NCBI RefSeq assembly: GCF_023913735.1
Contig: NZ_JAMXBH010000015.1
Location: 47,486-111,485 of the forward strand
DNA length: 64,000 nucleotides
Direction: 5' to 3'
From: Pseudarthrobacter raffinosi
GTDB taxonomy: Bacteria > Actinomycetota > Actinomycetes > Actinomycetales > Micrococcaceae
The notes beneath the pieces are model-generated. The model was not told where the DNA came from and did not search any database. It saw only the letters and a list, made by a program, of their open reading frames with translations. The translations under genes and the position numbers were made by a program. Each line of letters starts with the position of its first letter. Position 1 is the first letter of the stretch. Below are positions 16,446 through 23,768 of this stretch, one piece after another.

Positions 16446-17249
16446 GTGTTCGCCGAGGAGCGCCAGCAGAAGATTGCCGAGCTAGTCGCGGGCACGGGCC
16501 GGGTCAGCGTGACCATGCTGGCGGAGCGCTTCCGCATCACCACCGAAACCGTCCGCCGCGACCTCGCCACGCTCGAAACCACCGGCACCGTGCGGCGGGT
16601 CCACGGCGGAGCAGTTGCGGCCGACCGCTTCAGCACCACCGAGGAAAGCATCAACGAACGGACCATCCAGCGCCCGGACCAGAAGATGCGCATCGCGCAG
16701 ACTGCACTGGCCCTGATCCCCCAGGCCTCGTCCGGCAGCATCCTGCTCGACGCCGGTTCCACCACCGAAGCGTTGGCCGACCTCCTCTCCCGCCGCGCCG
16801 CCGTCGAACCTTCCGCCGGCGAAACTGGAGCCGAACTGGTGGTCATCACCCACGCCGTTCCCATCGCAGCCAAACTGTCCAGCGCTCCCGGAATCGCCCT
16901 CCAGATCCTGGGCGGCCGCGTGCGCGGCCTCACCCAGGCCGCCGTGGGACAGTCAACAGTGGAGGCCGCGCAGCGGATGCGCCCGGACATCGCCTTCATC
17001 GGCACCAATGGCATCCACCCCACCTTTGGCCTCAGCACGCCCGATCCTGAAGAAGCCGCCGTCAAGGCAGCCTTCGTCCATTCGGCACGCCGCATCGTGG
17101 TGCTGGCCGATTCCTCCAAGCTGGACGCAGAAACCCTAGTCCAGTTCGCCTCCCTGAAAGATCTGGACACCTTGATTACAGACAGCGAGCCCAGCCCCGA
17201 ACTGGCGGCAGCCCTGACCGAGGCCGGCGTCGACGTGGTGATCGCGTGA
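16446..17249 (+). CDS. fruR: DeoR family regulator of the fructose operon
   Basis: A 267-residue DeoR/GlpR-type repressor. The N-terminal winged helix (FAEERQQKIAELVAGTGRVS, then TVRRDLATLETTGTVRRVHGG) is followed by a sugar-phosphate sensor domain with LLDAGSTTEALADL and the late motif PDPEEAAVKAAFVHSARR. It starts with GTG, with GGAGGG eight bases upstream. The downstream GTG of fruK overlaps its stop (GTGA), so it is the first gene of the operon. In related systems the effector is fructose 1-phosphate. Confidence 0.88.
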   Translation: MFAEERQQKIAELVAGTGRVSVTMLAERFRITTETVRRDLATLETTGTVRRVHGGAVAADRFSTTEESINERTIQRPDQKMRIAQTALALIPQASSGSILLDAGSTTEALADLLSRRAAVEPSAGETGAELVVITHAVPIAAKLSSAPGIALQILGGRVRGLTQAAVGQSTVEAAQRMRPDIAFIGTNGIHPTFGLSTPDPEEAAVKAAFVHSARRIVVLADSSKLDAETLVQFASLKDLDTLITDSEPSPELAAALTEAGVDVVIA

Positions 17250-18271
17250 TCGTCACCTTCACGGCCAACCCCAGCCTGGACCGCACGGTGGCCCTGCCCG
17301 GACCCCTGGAACGCGGCGAAGTCCAGCGCGCCGTCTCGGTCAGCCAGGAATCCGGCGGCAAGGGCGTCAACGTCTCCCGCGCCCTGGTTGCCTCCGGCCT
17401 GGAGACCATCGCGGTGCTCCCGGGCGCCGCGAGTGATCCCGTCCTCGCCGGGCTGCTCCACGATGGCGTGCCGTTCGCGGCCCTTCCCATCGACGAGCCG
17501 CTGCGAACCAACGTGGCGCTGACCGAGCCGGGTGGCGTGACCACCAAGATCAACGAGCCCGGCCCGCGGCTGAGCGAGGACCAGCAGGAAGCCCTGATCG
17601 GCCTGCTGCTGGAACGCGCCCGCGGCGCCAGCTGGGTGGTCCTGGCCGGTTCCCTGCCTCCCGGCTTCCCGGCCGACTTCTACGCCACCGTCACGCGGCG
17701 ATTGCGGGCGGCAGCCAACGGCGGCGCCCCGCTGATCGCCGTCGACTCCTCCGGCGGCCCGCTCGTCGCCGCCGTCTCCGGCATCTCGCCGGACGGCACG
17801 GCACAGCATGGCACGTCACAGGACGGTGTGTCCGGGAAACCGGACCTCCTCAAACCCAACGCCGAGGAACTGGCGGAACTGGCTGCTGCAGCCGGCTTCG
17901 CCACGGCGTTTACCGCAGACGAACTTGAAGCGGATCCGGAATCTGCTGCAGCGGCCGCCGCCGCCGTCGTGCGTTCCGGTGTGGGTGCTGTGCTGGCAAC
18001 TCTCGGATCCAAGGGAGCTGTCCTAGTAACGGCCGACGGCGCGTGGCTGGCCACGCATCCGCCGGTCGCCGCGGTCAGTACTGTCGGCGCGGGCGATTCA
18101 TCGCTGGCTGGCTATCTGCTCGCACACGGCCAGGGCGCCGCCCCGGCCGATTGCCTCCGTCAGGCAGTGGCACACGGTGCCGCCGCCGCCTCCCTGCCGG
18201 GTTCCACTGTCCCGGCAGTCCACCAAACCACCCCGGATGCCGTAACCATCACGGCCCTTCGAAAGGATTGA
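17246..18271 (+). CDS. fruK: 1-phosphofructokinase
   Basis: A 341-residue PfkB-family kinase. It has IVTFTANPSLDRTVALPG at the N-terminus, GGKGVNVSRALVASG in the substrate loop, and the C-terminal anion-hole/catalytic motif VGAGDSSLAGYL. It phosphorylates fructose 1-phosphate to fructose 1,6-bisphosphate. It starts with GTG overlapping the fruR stop by four bases. It is longer than usual (about 310) because of an insert near DGTAQHGTSQDGVSG. The position between fruR and fruA fixes the role. Confidence 0.92.
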   Translation: MIVTFTANPSLDRTVALPGPLERGEVQRAVSVSQESGGKGVNVSRALVASGLETIAVLPGAASDPVLAGLLHDGVPFAALPIDEPLRTNVALTEPGGVTTKINEPGPRLSEDQQEALIGLLLERARGASWVVLAGSLPPGFPADFYATVTRRLRAAANGGAPLIAVDSSGGPLVAAVSGISPDGTAQHGTSQDGVSGKPDLLKPNAEELAELAAAAGFATAFTADELEADPESAAAAAAAVVRSGVGAVLATLGSKGAVLVTADGAWLATHPPVAAVSTVGAGDSSLAGYLLAHGQGAAPADCLRQAVAHGAAAASLPGSTVPAVHQTTPDAVTITALRKD

Positions 18272-18273
18272 CA

Positions 18274-20343
18274 GTGACTCAGCTCATCACCACCGAACTG
18301 GTCGAGCTCGACCAGAACCTGGGCACCTCGCCCGAGGACGTGATCCGGCACCTGGCCAGCAAAGTAGCTGCCACCGGCCGCGCGTCCGAAGTTGAAGGAC
18401 TCTTCGCCGACGCCTTCGCCCGCGAACAGAAGACCGCCACCGGCATCCCCGGCGGCATCGCCATCCCGCACTGCCGCTCTGCTGCGGTCATCGAACCCAC
18501 GCTGGCCATGGCCCGGCTCAACCCCAAGGTTGACTTCGGCGCCAAGGACGGCCCCGCGGACCTGATCTTCTTCATCGCCGCCCCCGACGGCGCGGACCAG
18601 GAGCACCTGAAGCTGCTGTCCAAGCTGGCCCGGTCCCTGATCAAAAAGGACTTCACTGCCGCGTTGCGTGCAGCGTCTTCCCGCGAGGAAATCGTGGAAC
18701 TGGTGGACGGCGCCCTGGCGGACAAGCCGGCGTCGCACGCTGCCGCTCCTGCGTCCGGTGCCGCTCCTGCTGAGGCAGCCGCCGGCGCGGGCGCCGCTGC
18801 TTCCGCTGCCGGGTCTGCGGCCCGGCCGAAGCGCCTGGTGGCTGTGACCGCGTGCCCCACCGGCATCGCCCACACCTACATGGCAGCGGACTCACTCGTC
18901 GCCGCGGCCAAGGAAGTCGGCGTGGACCTGCAGGTGGAGACCCAGGGTTCCTCAGGCGCCAAGCCACTGGACCCCTCCGTCATCGCCGCCGCCGACGCCG
19001 TGATTTTCGCGGTGGACGTGGATGTCCGGGGCAAGGAACGCTTCGCCGGCAAGCCCGTCATCAACGCGCCGGTCAAACGCGGCATCGACGAGCCGGACAA
19101 GATGGTCCAAGAGGCTCTCGCCGCGGCTGACAACCCGAACGCACGCCGGGTTCCGCACTTCGGTGCCGAGGAACAGGCTGATAATGCGGCCATGGAAAAG
19201 GGCGAGCACATCGGCCAGAAGCTGAAGAAGGCCCTGCTCACGGGCGTCAGCTACATGATCCCGTTCGTCGCCGGTGGCGGCCTGCTGATCGCCCTGGGCT
19301 TCCTGATGGGTGGCTATCTGATCACTGATTTCGCCGATGCAATCGTGGTGGACAACAGCATCTTCAACCTGCCCACCGAATACCCTGACAACGCGTGGGG
19401 CCCGCTGGGCGCCTACCTCGGTGCCGTGCTCTTCAAGATCGGCGCCCTGTCCATGGGCTTCCTGGTGCCCGCCCTTGCGGGCTACATCGCCTACGCAATC
19501 GCTGACAGGCCCGGGATCGCCCCAGGCTTCGTCGCCGGCGCCGTAGCTGGATTCATGGGTGCAGGCTTCCTCGGCGGCATCGTCGGCGGCTTGCTCGCCG
19601 GCTACGTCGCCCATGTGATTGGAACCTGGGCCGTACCGCGCTGGCTCCGCGGCCTGATGCCGGTGGTAATCATCCCGCTGCTCGCCTCTTTGGTTGCGTC
19701 GGGCCTGATGTTCCTAATCCTGGGTGGCCCGATCGTCGCCCTCACAGCGGGACTGAACACGTGGCTGTCCGGCCTTACCGGCGCCAGCGCCATCGCCCTG
19801 GGCATCATCCTGGGTCTCATGATGTGCTTCGACCTCGGCGGCCCGGTCAACAAGGTCGCCTACGCCTTCGCCGTCGCCGGCCTTGGTGCCGCAACGCTGG
19901 ACAACCAGGCTCCGTGGCAGATCATGGCCGCCGTCATGGCTTCAGGCATGGTGCCGCCGCTGGCCATGGCGCTGGCATCAACCGTCCTGGACAAAAAGCG
20001 CTTCAGCCTCGCCGAGCGTGAAAACGGAAAGGCTGCGTGGCTCCTGGGAGCTTCCTTCATCTCCGAAGGCGCCATCCCGTTCGCCGCCGCCGACCCGCTC
20101 CGCGTTATCCCCGCCAGCATGCTGGGTGGAGCAGTCACCGGCGCCATCTCCATGGCGGCAGCCGTAGGATCCAAGGCCCCTCACGGAGGAATCTTCGTGT
20201 TCTTCGCCATCGACAACTTCCTGATGTTCGTTGTCGCGATCGCGGCTGGAACCATCGTCACCGCCCTGGCAGTGATCGGTCTCAAGCGCTGGGCCGTCCG
20301 CGAACCCGCTGCTACCGTGGAGTCCGTTCCCGCAACCGTCTGA
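18274..20343 (+). CDS. fruA: PTS fructose transporter EIIABC
   Basis: A 689-residue fused PTS permease. The EIIA domain is at about 1-150, with phospho-His66 in AIPHCRS. An Ala/Pro linker follows. The EIIB domain at about 185-285 has phospho-Cys194 in TACPTGIAHT. The EIIC membrane domain is at about 310-680, with LLTGVSYMIPFVAGGGLL. It imports fructose as fructose 1-phosphate. The GTG at 18274 was chosen because AAAGGA lies upstream, it is three bases after the fruK stop, and VTQLITTELVELDQ matches the normal start. Confidence 0.94.
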   Translation: MTQLITTELVELDQNLGTSPEDVIRHLASKVAATGRASEVEGLFADAFAREQKTATGIPGGIAIPHCRSAAVIEPTLAMARLNPKVDFGAKDGPADLIFFIAAPDGADQEHLKLLSKLARSLIKKDFTAALRAASSREEIVELVDGALADKPASHAAAPASGAAPAEAAAGAGAAASAAGSAARPKRLVAVTACPTGIAHTYMAADSLVAAAKEVGVDLQVETQGSSGAKPLDPSVIAAADAVIFAVDVDVRGKERFAGKPVINAPVKRGIDEPDKMVQEALAAADNPNARRVPHFGAEEQADNAAMEKGEHIGQKLKKALLTGVSYMIPFVAGGGLLIALGFLMGGYLITDFADAIVVDNSIFNLPTEYPDNAWGPLGAYLGAVLFKIGALSMGFLVPALAGYIAYAIADRPGIAPGFVAGAVAGFMGAGFLGGIVGGLLAGYVAHVIGTWAVPRWLRGLMPVVIIPLLASLVASGLMFLILGGPIVALTAGLNTWLSGLTGASAIALGIILGLMMCFDLGGPVNKVAYAFAVAGLGAATLDNQAPWQIMAAVMASGMVPPLAMALASTVLDKKRFSLAERENGKAAWLLGASFISEGAIPFAAADPLRVIPASMLGGAVTGAISMAAAVGSKAPHGGIFVFFAIDNFLMFVVAIAAGTIVTALAVIGLKRWAVREPAATVESVPATV

Positions 20344-20409
20344 CCCGGCCGTACACACCACAGATTCACGGCGCTGAACCAACAGGCGCCGAAAGAAAAA
20401 GGAGCAAGA

Positions 20410-20688
20410 ATGTCAGAACGCACCGCAACCGTCGCCAGCCGAGTAGGCCTGCACGCCCGCCCCGCCGCCATCTTTGCGGAGGCCGCCGGCGAGTTCGACC
20501 TGGACATCACCATCGCCCGCCAAGGCGAGCCGGTCGATGAGGCAATGGACGCCGCGAGCATCCTGTCCCTCATGAGCCTGGGTGCCGCCCACGGCGACGT
20601 TGTGGTGCTCCGCGCCGAAGGTACCGGCGCGGATGACGCCCTGGCGCGTCTGGTTCAGATCCTGGAAACGGATCACGACGCCGAGTAG
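20410..20688 (+). CDS. ptsH: Phosphocarrier protein HPr
   Basis: A 92-residue HPr. The active His15 is in RVGLHARPA; the regulatory-region serine lies in AASILSLMSLG. It carries phosphate from enzyme I to the EIIA domain of fruA. AAAAGGAGCAAGA precedes the ATG. It is the last gene of the fructose operon, 67 bases after fruA, and is followed by a strong hairpin. Confidence 0.94.
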   Translation: MSERTATVASRVGLHARPAAIFAEAAGEFDLDITIARQGEPVDEAMDAASILSLMSLGAAHGDVVVLRAEGTGADDALARLVQILETDHDAE

Positions 20689-20701
20689 CGGCTTCACGCC
20701 G

Positions 20702-20753
20702 GCGGCCGCCGTTGCGCCTGTCCCCTCTTTGGGGAAGGTACGACGGCGGCCGC
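20702..20753 (+). terminator. Rho-independent terminator after ptsH
   Basis: Arms GCGGCCGCCGT (20702-20712) and ACGGCGGCCGC (20743-20753) are fully complementary. An inner stem is TCCCC (20721-20725) with GGGGA (20731-20735). The short T-rich stretch TGGTTCTT follows. It ends the fructose operon. Confidence 0.7.
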
Positions 20754-20770
20754 TGGTTCTTAAGCGTCTG

Positions 20771-20838
20771 GCCCAACTAGGTAGCAGCAAGTGTCGTTAC
20801 GGACGCGCTTAACGACAGTTACTGCTACCCAGTTGGGC
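20771..20838. repeat. 29-nt inverted repeat, REP/BIME-like
   Basis: The left arm 20771-20799 begins GCCCAACTAGGTAGCAG and the right arm 20810-20838 ends CTGCTACCCAGTTGGGC. They match at 26 of 29 positions around a 10-base loop. It sits between the convergent ptsH and SRPBCC genes and could act as a bidirectional terminator. Its length and imperfect symmetry resemble repetitive extragenic palindromes; no second copy is in this window. Confidence 0.75.
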
Positions 20839-20841
20839 TAC

Positions 20842-21273
20842 TTACCCGCGTTCGGCGATCTTCTTGACGTCCGCCACGAGCATGTCCCACATGCTCTTGG
20901 AGTGCTCCGCCGCGTCTTCGTTGGCGTTGTTGTCCTGTGAGAGCGTGAGCGTTGTTGCACCGTCCTGGTCCTCGAGGGTCCAGGTGAGCGTGTGGTAATT
21001 TTCCGGCTTGTCCTCTTCGCCGCCCAGCGGACTGAAGTGCGTGTGGACCAGCTTGCGGCCGGGATCTACCTCGAGGATCTTGCCCTTATCTTCGTAGGGC
21101 TTGCCTTCCCACTCGCCGCGCCACGCGATGGGGCTACCTTCCGTCCAGTCGGTTTCCAGGTCCGCGCCGAACATAAATTCCTTCACGGCGGCCGGATCGG
21201 TGATTACCTTCCAGACGCGCTCCGCCGGAGCATCAATGGTGATGGTGGATGTGGCCACGAGGTTCACGGGCAC
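20842..21273 (-). CDS. SRPBCC (AHSA1-like) domain protein
   Basis: A 143-residue START/SRPBCC protein: VNLVATSTITIDAPAERVWK at the N-terminus, then GSPIAWRGEWEGKPYEDKGK and TWTLEDQDGATTLTLSQDNN. Such proteins bind small hydrophobic ligands or act as Hsp90-activator-like factors. I chose the GTG at 21273, because AAGGAGG stands seven bases before it and it shares a base with the upstream stop (TAGTG). This couples it to the methyltransferase gene. Ligand unknown. Confidence 0.82.
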   Translation of the reverse strand: MPVNLVATSTITIDAPAERVWKVITDPAAVKEFMFGADLETDWTEGSPIAWRGEWEGKPYEDKGKILEVDPGRKLVHTHFSPLGGEEDKPENYHTLTWTLEDQDGATTLTLSQDNNANEDAAEHSKSMWDMLVADVKKIAERG

Positions 21274-22118
21274 TACCGGGCCTCCTTGGCGGTCAACAGC
21301 AGATATTCCCAGTCCATTTGCCATACGGCATCACCGTGGGCCTCCCCAAACGAATCAGCCAGTTCGGTCAGGGCTTTGTCCAGGGCCTGTGCCTTGTCCT
21401 GGTCGTCGCCGATGAACTTGTAGACCGAAATGGTGGGACCGTAGTGGGACTTGAAGTACCGCAGGAAGTCCTCCGGCTGGTGGAAACTGCGGATGGCCAG
21501 CGTGCGCTTTTTCGCCTGGATATCGGTGATCCTGTCGCCGAAGAGTTCCCGCACGTGGTCTTCGCTGCCCCACAGCGGGGGCGGCTGGGCTCCGGGCGGG
21601 GGCGGCGGCGCGAACGGCTTCATGGTGGCAAACATCCTTCCAATGAAGCCTTCGGGCGTCCAGCTGAGCAGGCCGATGGTGCCGCCGGGTTTGCACACCC
21701 GCACAATTTCGTCCGCGCCGGCCTGATGGTGCGGAGCGAACATCACGCCCAGGCAGGACGTGACCACGTCAAATGAATCGTCCTCGAACGGCAGCGCCTC
21801 AGCGTCACCTTCCACCCATTCAAGCCCGACGCCGCGATCGGCAGCCTGCCGGCGCCCGGCGTCGAACAACTCCGGGGTGAGGTCGCTGGCCACCACATGG
21901 GCACCCATCATGGCCGCAGGGATGGCCGCGTTGCCGGCGCCGGCAGCCACGTCCAAAACGTGCTGTTTCGGCTTGATTCCGCAGGCATCAACCAGAATGG
22001 CCCCGAGATCCTGCACCAGCTCACTAGCCAGTGCCGGGTAGTCCCCCGAGGCCCACATGGCCCGGTGCTTTTGCTTCAGAGCCCGGTCTGCCTCGTCTAC
22101 GTCCACTTTGTCATTCAT
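21273..22118 (-). CDS. Class I SAM-dependent methyltransferase
   Basis: A 281-residue Methyltransf_11/25-like enzyme. Motif I is VLDVAAGAGNAAIPAA, followed by VVASDLTPELFDAGR, the acidic ALPFEDDSFDVVTSCLGV and the post-motif CKPGGTIGLLSW. A proline run (APPPPPGAQPPP) in the C-terminal part is unusual. Start at MNDKVDVDEAD (22118) with AAAGGAGAGG upstream. Its stop overlaps the start of the SRPBCC gene. Substrate unknown; the SRPBCC partner suggests a small hydrophobic metabolite (inference). Confidence 0.83.
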   Translation of the reverse strand: MNDKVDVDEADRALKQKHRAMWASGDYPALASELVQDLGAILVDACGIKPKQHVLDVAAGAGNAAIPAAMMGAHVVASDLTPELFDAGRRQAADRGVGLEWVEGDAEALPFEDDSFDVVTSCLGVMFAPHHQAGADEIVRVCKPGGTIGLLSWTPEGFIGRMFATMKPFAPPPPPGAQPPPLWGSEDHVRELFGDRITDIQAKKRTLAIRSFHQPEDFLRYFKSHYGPTISVYKFIGDDQDKAQALDKALTELADSFGEAHGDAVWQMDWEYLLLTAKEAR

Positions 22119-22262
22119 GCTGGCGCCCCTCTCCTTTGACAGGCTTTTTCCTTGACAGGCTTCGAGTGACAGCACGCTGTTGCACAGGGCTGCAATGCGA
22201 CCCATTGTGGCCGCAGCGGGGCGCGCTGTAAAGCGTCTGGGGCTAGGACTCGGCGCGGAAGC

Positions 22263-22278
22263 AAGCAAACTTAGGGTT
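22263..22278 (+). promoter_or_regulatory. Palindromic stress-gene motif
   Basis: AAGCAAACTTAGGGTT is an exact fit to AAGCA-N2-CTTAG-N2-TT. It lies 100 bases before the ATG of the SAP/Rho-N protein gene, a slightly larger distance than at the other four sites. Confidence 0.4.
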
Positions 22279-22378
22279 TCCTTGTGTTTCCCCAACCCCG
22301 GAATTAGCGTGGAAGCCTGACCAGCCATTACGGCGCTTCGGCGTCCAGGATTTCCCGGTCCCGGTGAAGGAGGACGAC

Positions 22379-22645
22379 ATGCCCGGCAAAAAGAACCCGA
22401 GCCTGAAAGATCCTGAACTCTACGAGGAACTGCGCGAGGACGGCGCGTCCAAGCAGAAAGCCGCCCGTATCTCGAACGCGGCCGCCAAGAAAGGCCGCTC
22501 CGCGGTGGGCCGCAAGGGCGGGAAATCCGGCGACTACGACGACTGGACCGTCCCGCAACTCAAGGCCAAAGCCAAGGAAATAGGCCTCACCGGCTACTCA
22601 GCCAAAAAGAAGAGCGAGCTTATCTCCGCCCTGCGGAACTCCTAG
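22379..22645 (+). CDS. Small SAP/Rho-N domain protein (DUF7218-like)
   Basis: An 88-residue basic protein. The N-terminal part (NPSLKDPELYEELREDGASK, then AARISNAAAKKG) matches the DUF7218-type module. The C-terminal part (WTVPQLKAKAKEIGLTGYSA, then KKSELISALRN) is a SAP-like/Rho-N nucleic-acid-binding motif. GAAGGAGG precedes the ATG at 22379. It is convergent with and adjacent to ku, so a role around DNA ends is tempting but unproven. Confidence 0.8.
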   Translation: MPGKKNPSLKDPELYEELREDGASKQKAARISNAAAKKGRSAVGRKGGKSGDYDDWTVPQLKAKAKEIGLTGYSAKKKSELISALRNS

Positions 22646-22717
22646 GCGGCGGCCATCCCCACCAACACAGCACGCTTGCGGTCTACGCATTCCCGGTCCG
22701 CTTTTTCGCGGACCGCC

Positions 22718-23728
22718 TCAAGCACCCTTTCGCGCCCGCGTGGTAGTGGCCTTCGCCGCAGGCTTCGCGGCGGCGGTTTTGGTTTCGGAGGACTTCGCCG
22801 CAGCCGTCGTGGCGCTCGTTGTCCTCGTCCCAGCAGTCTTGGCACCGGCTTTGGCGGGAGCCTTCCCGCCGGGACTGTCGGCACTTTCTCCTGTGCCGGC
22901 GTCGTCCGCGTCCGCATCCTCAGAGGCGGCAGGCTTCCCGCCGCCGCGCTTCCGCTCCAGGCTGCGCTTCAGCGCCTCCATCAGGTCGATGACCTCGCCG
23001 TTGCCGCCCTCACCCGCTTCGGCGCCGAACGTTTCGTCGGTATCGAGCGAATCGCCCTTCTCCAGCTTGGCGTCGATGAGCTTCCGGAGCTGCACCTGGT
23101 AGTCATCGGTGAAGTGCTCGGGTTCGAAATCCGCGGCCATGGACTCCACGAGGGCGGCGGACATTTCGCGTTCCTGGGCGGAAATCCGGATGGACGTGTC
23201 CAGCGCAGGGAAGCTGGCGTCCCGGACCTCGTCGGGCCACAGCAGGGACTGCAGCACCAGCACCTCGTCCTTGATGCGCAGCGCCCCCAGCCGTGTCTTC
23301 TCGCGCAGGGCGAACTGGACGATGGCCACACGATCCGTATCCTCGAGCGCCCGGCGCAGCAGGACATAGGCCTTGGGCGACTTGGAATCCGGTTCCAGGT
23401 AATAGCTCTTCTCGAACATCATCGGTTCCAGCTGCTCCGACGGAACAAACTGGACCACCTCGATCTCGTGGCTGTTCTCTGCCGGGATGGATTTGAGCTC
23501 ATCCTTGGACAGGACCACCGTCCGGCCCTCGTCCTCAAACGCCTTGTCGATGTCCGAATAGTCGATGATTTTGCTGCACACCTCGCAGCGGCGCTGATAC
23601 CGGATCCGGCCGCCGTCGGCATTGTGGACCTGGTGGAGGCTGATGTCGTGGTCCTCGGTGGCGCTGTAGACCTTCACGGGCACGTTGACGAGGCCAAACG
23701 CGATGGCACCTTTCCAGATGGCTCTCAT
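22718..23728 (-). CDS. ku: Bacterial Ku, non-homologous end-joining protein
   Basis: A 336-residue Ku. It begins MRAIWKGAIAFGLVNVPVKV and contains YQRRCEVCSKIIDYSDIDKAFE and ALREKTRLGALRIKDEVLVLQ, the core barrel. The homodimer encircles DNA ends and recruits LigD. After about residue 255 there is an Ala/Lys/Thr-rich tail (KSSETKTAAAKPAAKATTT) like the basic tails of mycobacterial and Streptomyces Ku, used for DNA binding. It is divergent from ligD, with 40 bases between starts, so the two genes share a promoter region. Confidence 0.95.
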   Translation of the reverse strand: MRAIWKGAIAFGLVNVPVKVYSATEDHDISLHQVHNADGGRIRYQRRCEVCSKIIDYSDIDKAFEDEGRTVVLSKDELKSIPAENSHEIEVVQFVPSEQLEPMMFEKSYYLEPDSKSPKAYVLLRRALEDTDRVAIVQFALREKTRLGALRIKDEVLVLQSLLWPDEVRDASFPALDTSIRISAQEREMSAALVESMAADFEPEHFTDDYQVQLRKLIDAKLEKGDSLDTDETFGAEAGEGGNGEVIDLMEALKRSLERKRGGGKPAASEDADADDAGTGESADSPGGKAPAKAGAKTAGTRTTSATTAAAKSSETKTAAAKPAAKATTTRARKGA

Positions 23729-23768
23729 CCCTCAAGTGAACATCACGCGGGGCCGGAGGTGAAGACCC

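Noticed and set aside
18043..18273. N-terminal extension of fruA into fruK
   Set aside because: The extra 77 codons are fruK read in another frame; the GTG at 18274 has a ribosome site and matches the EIIA start.
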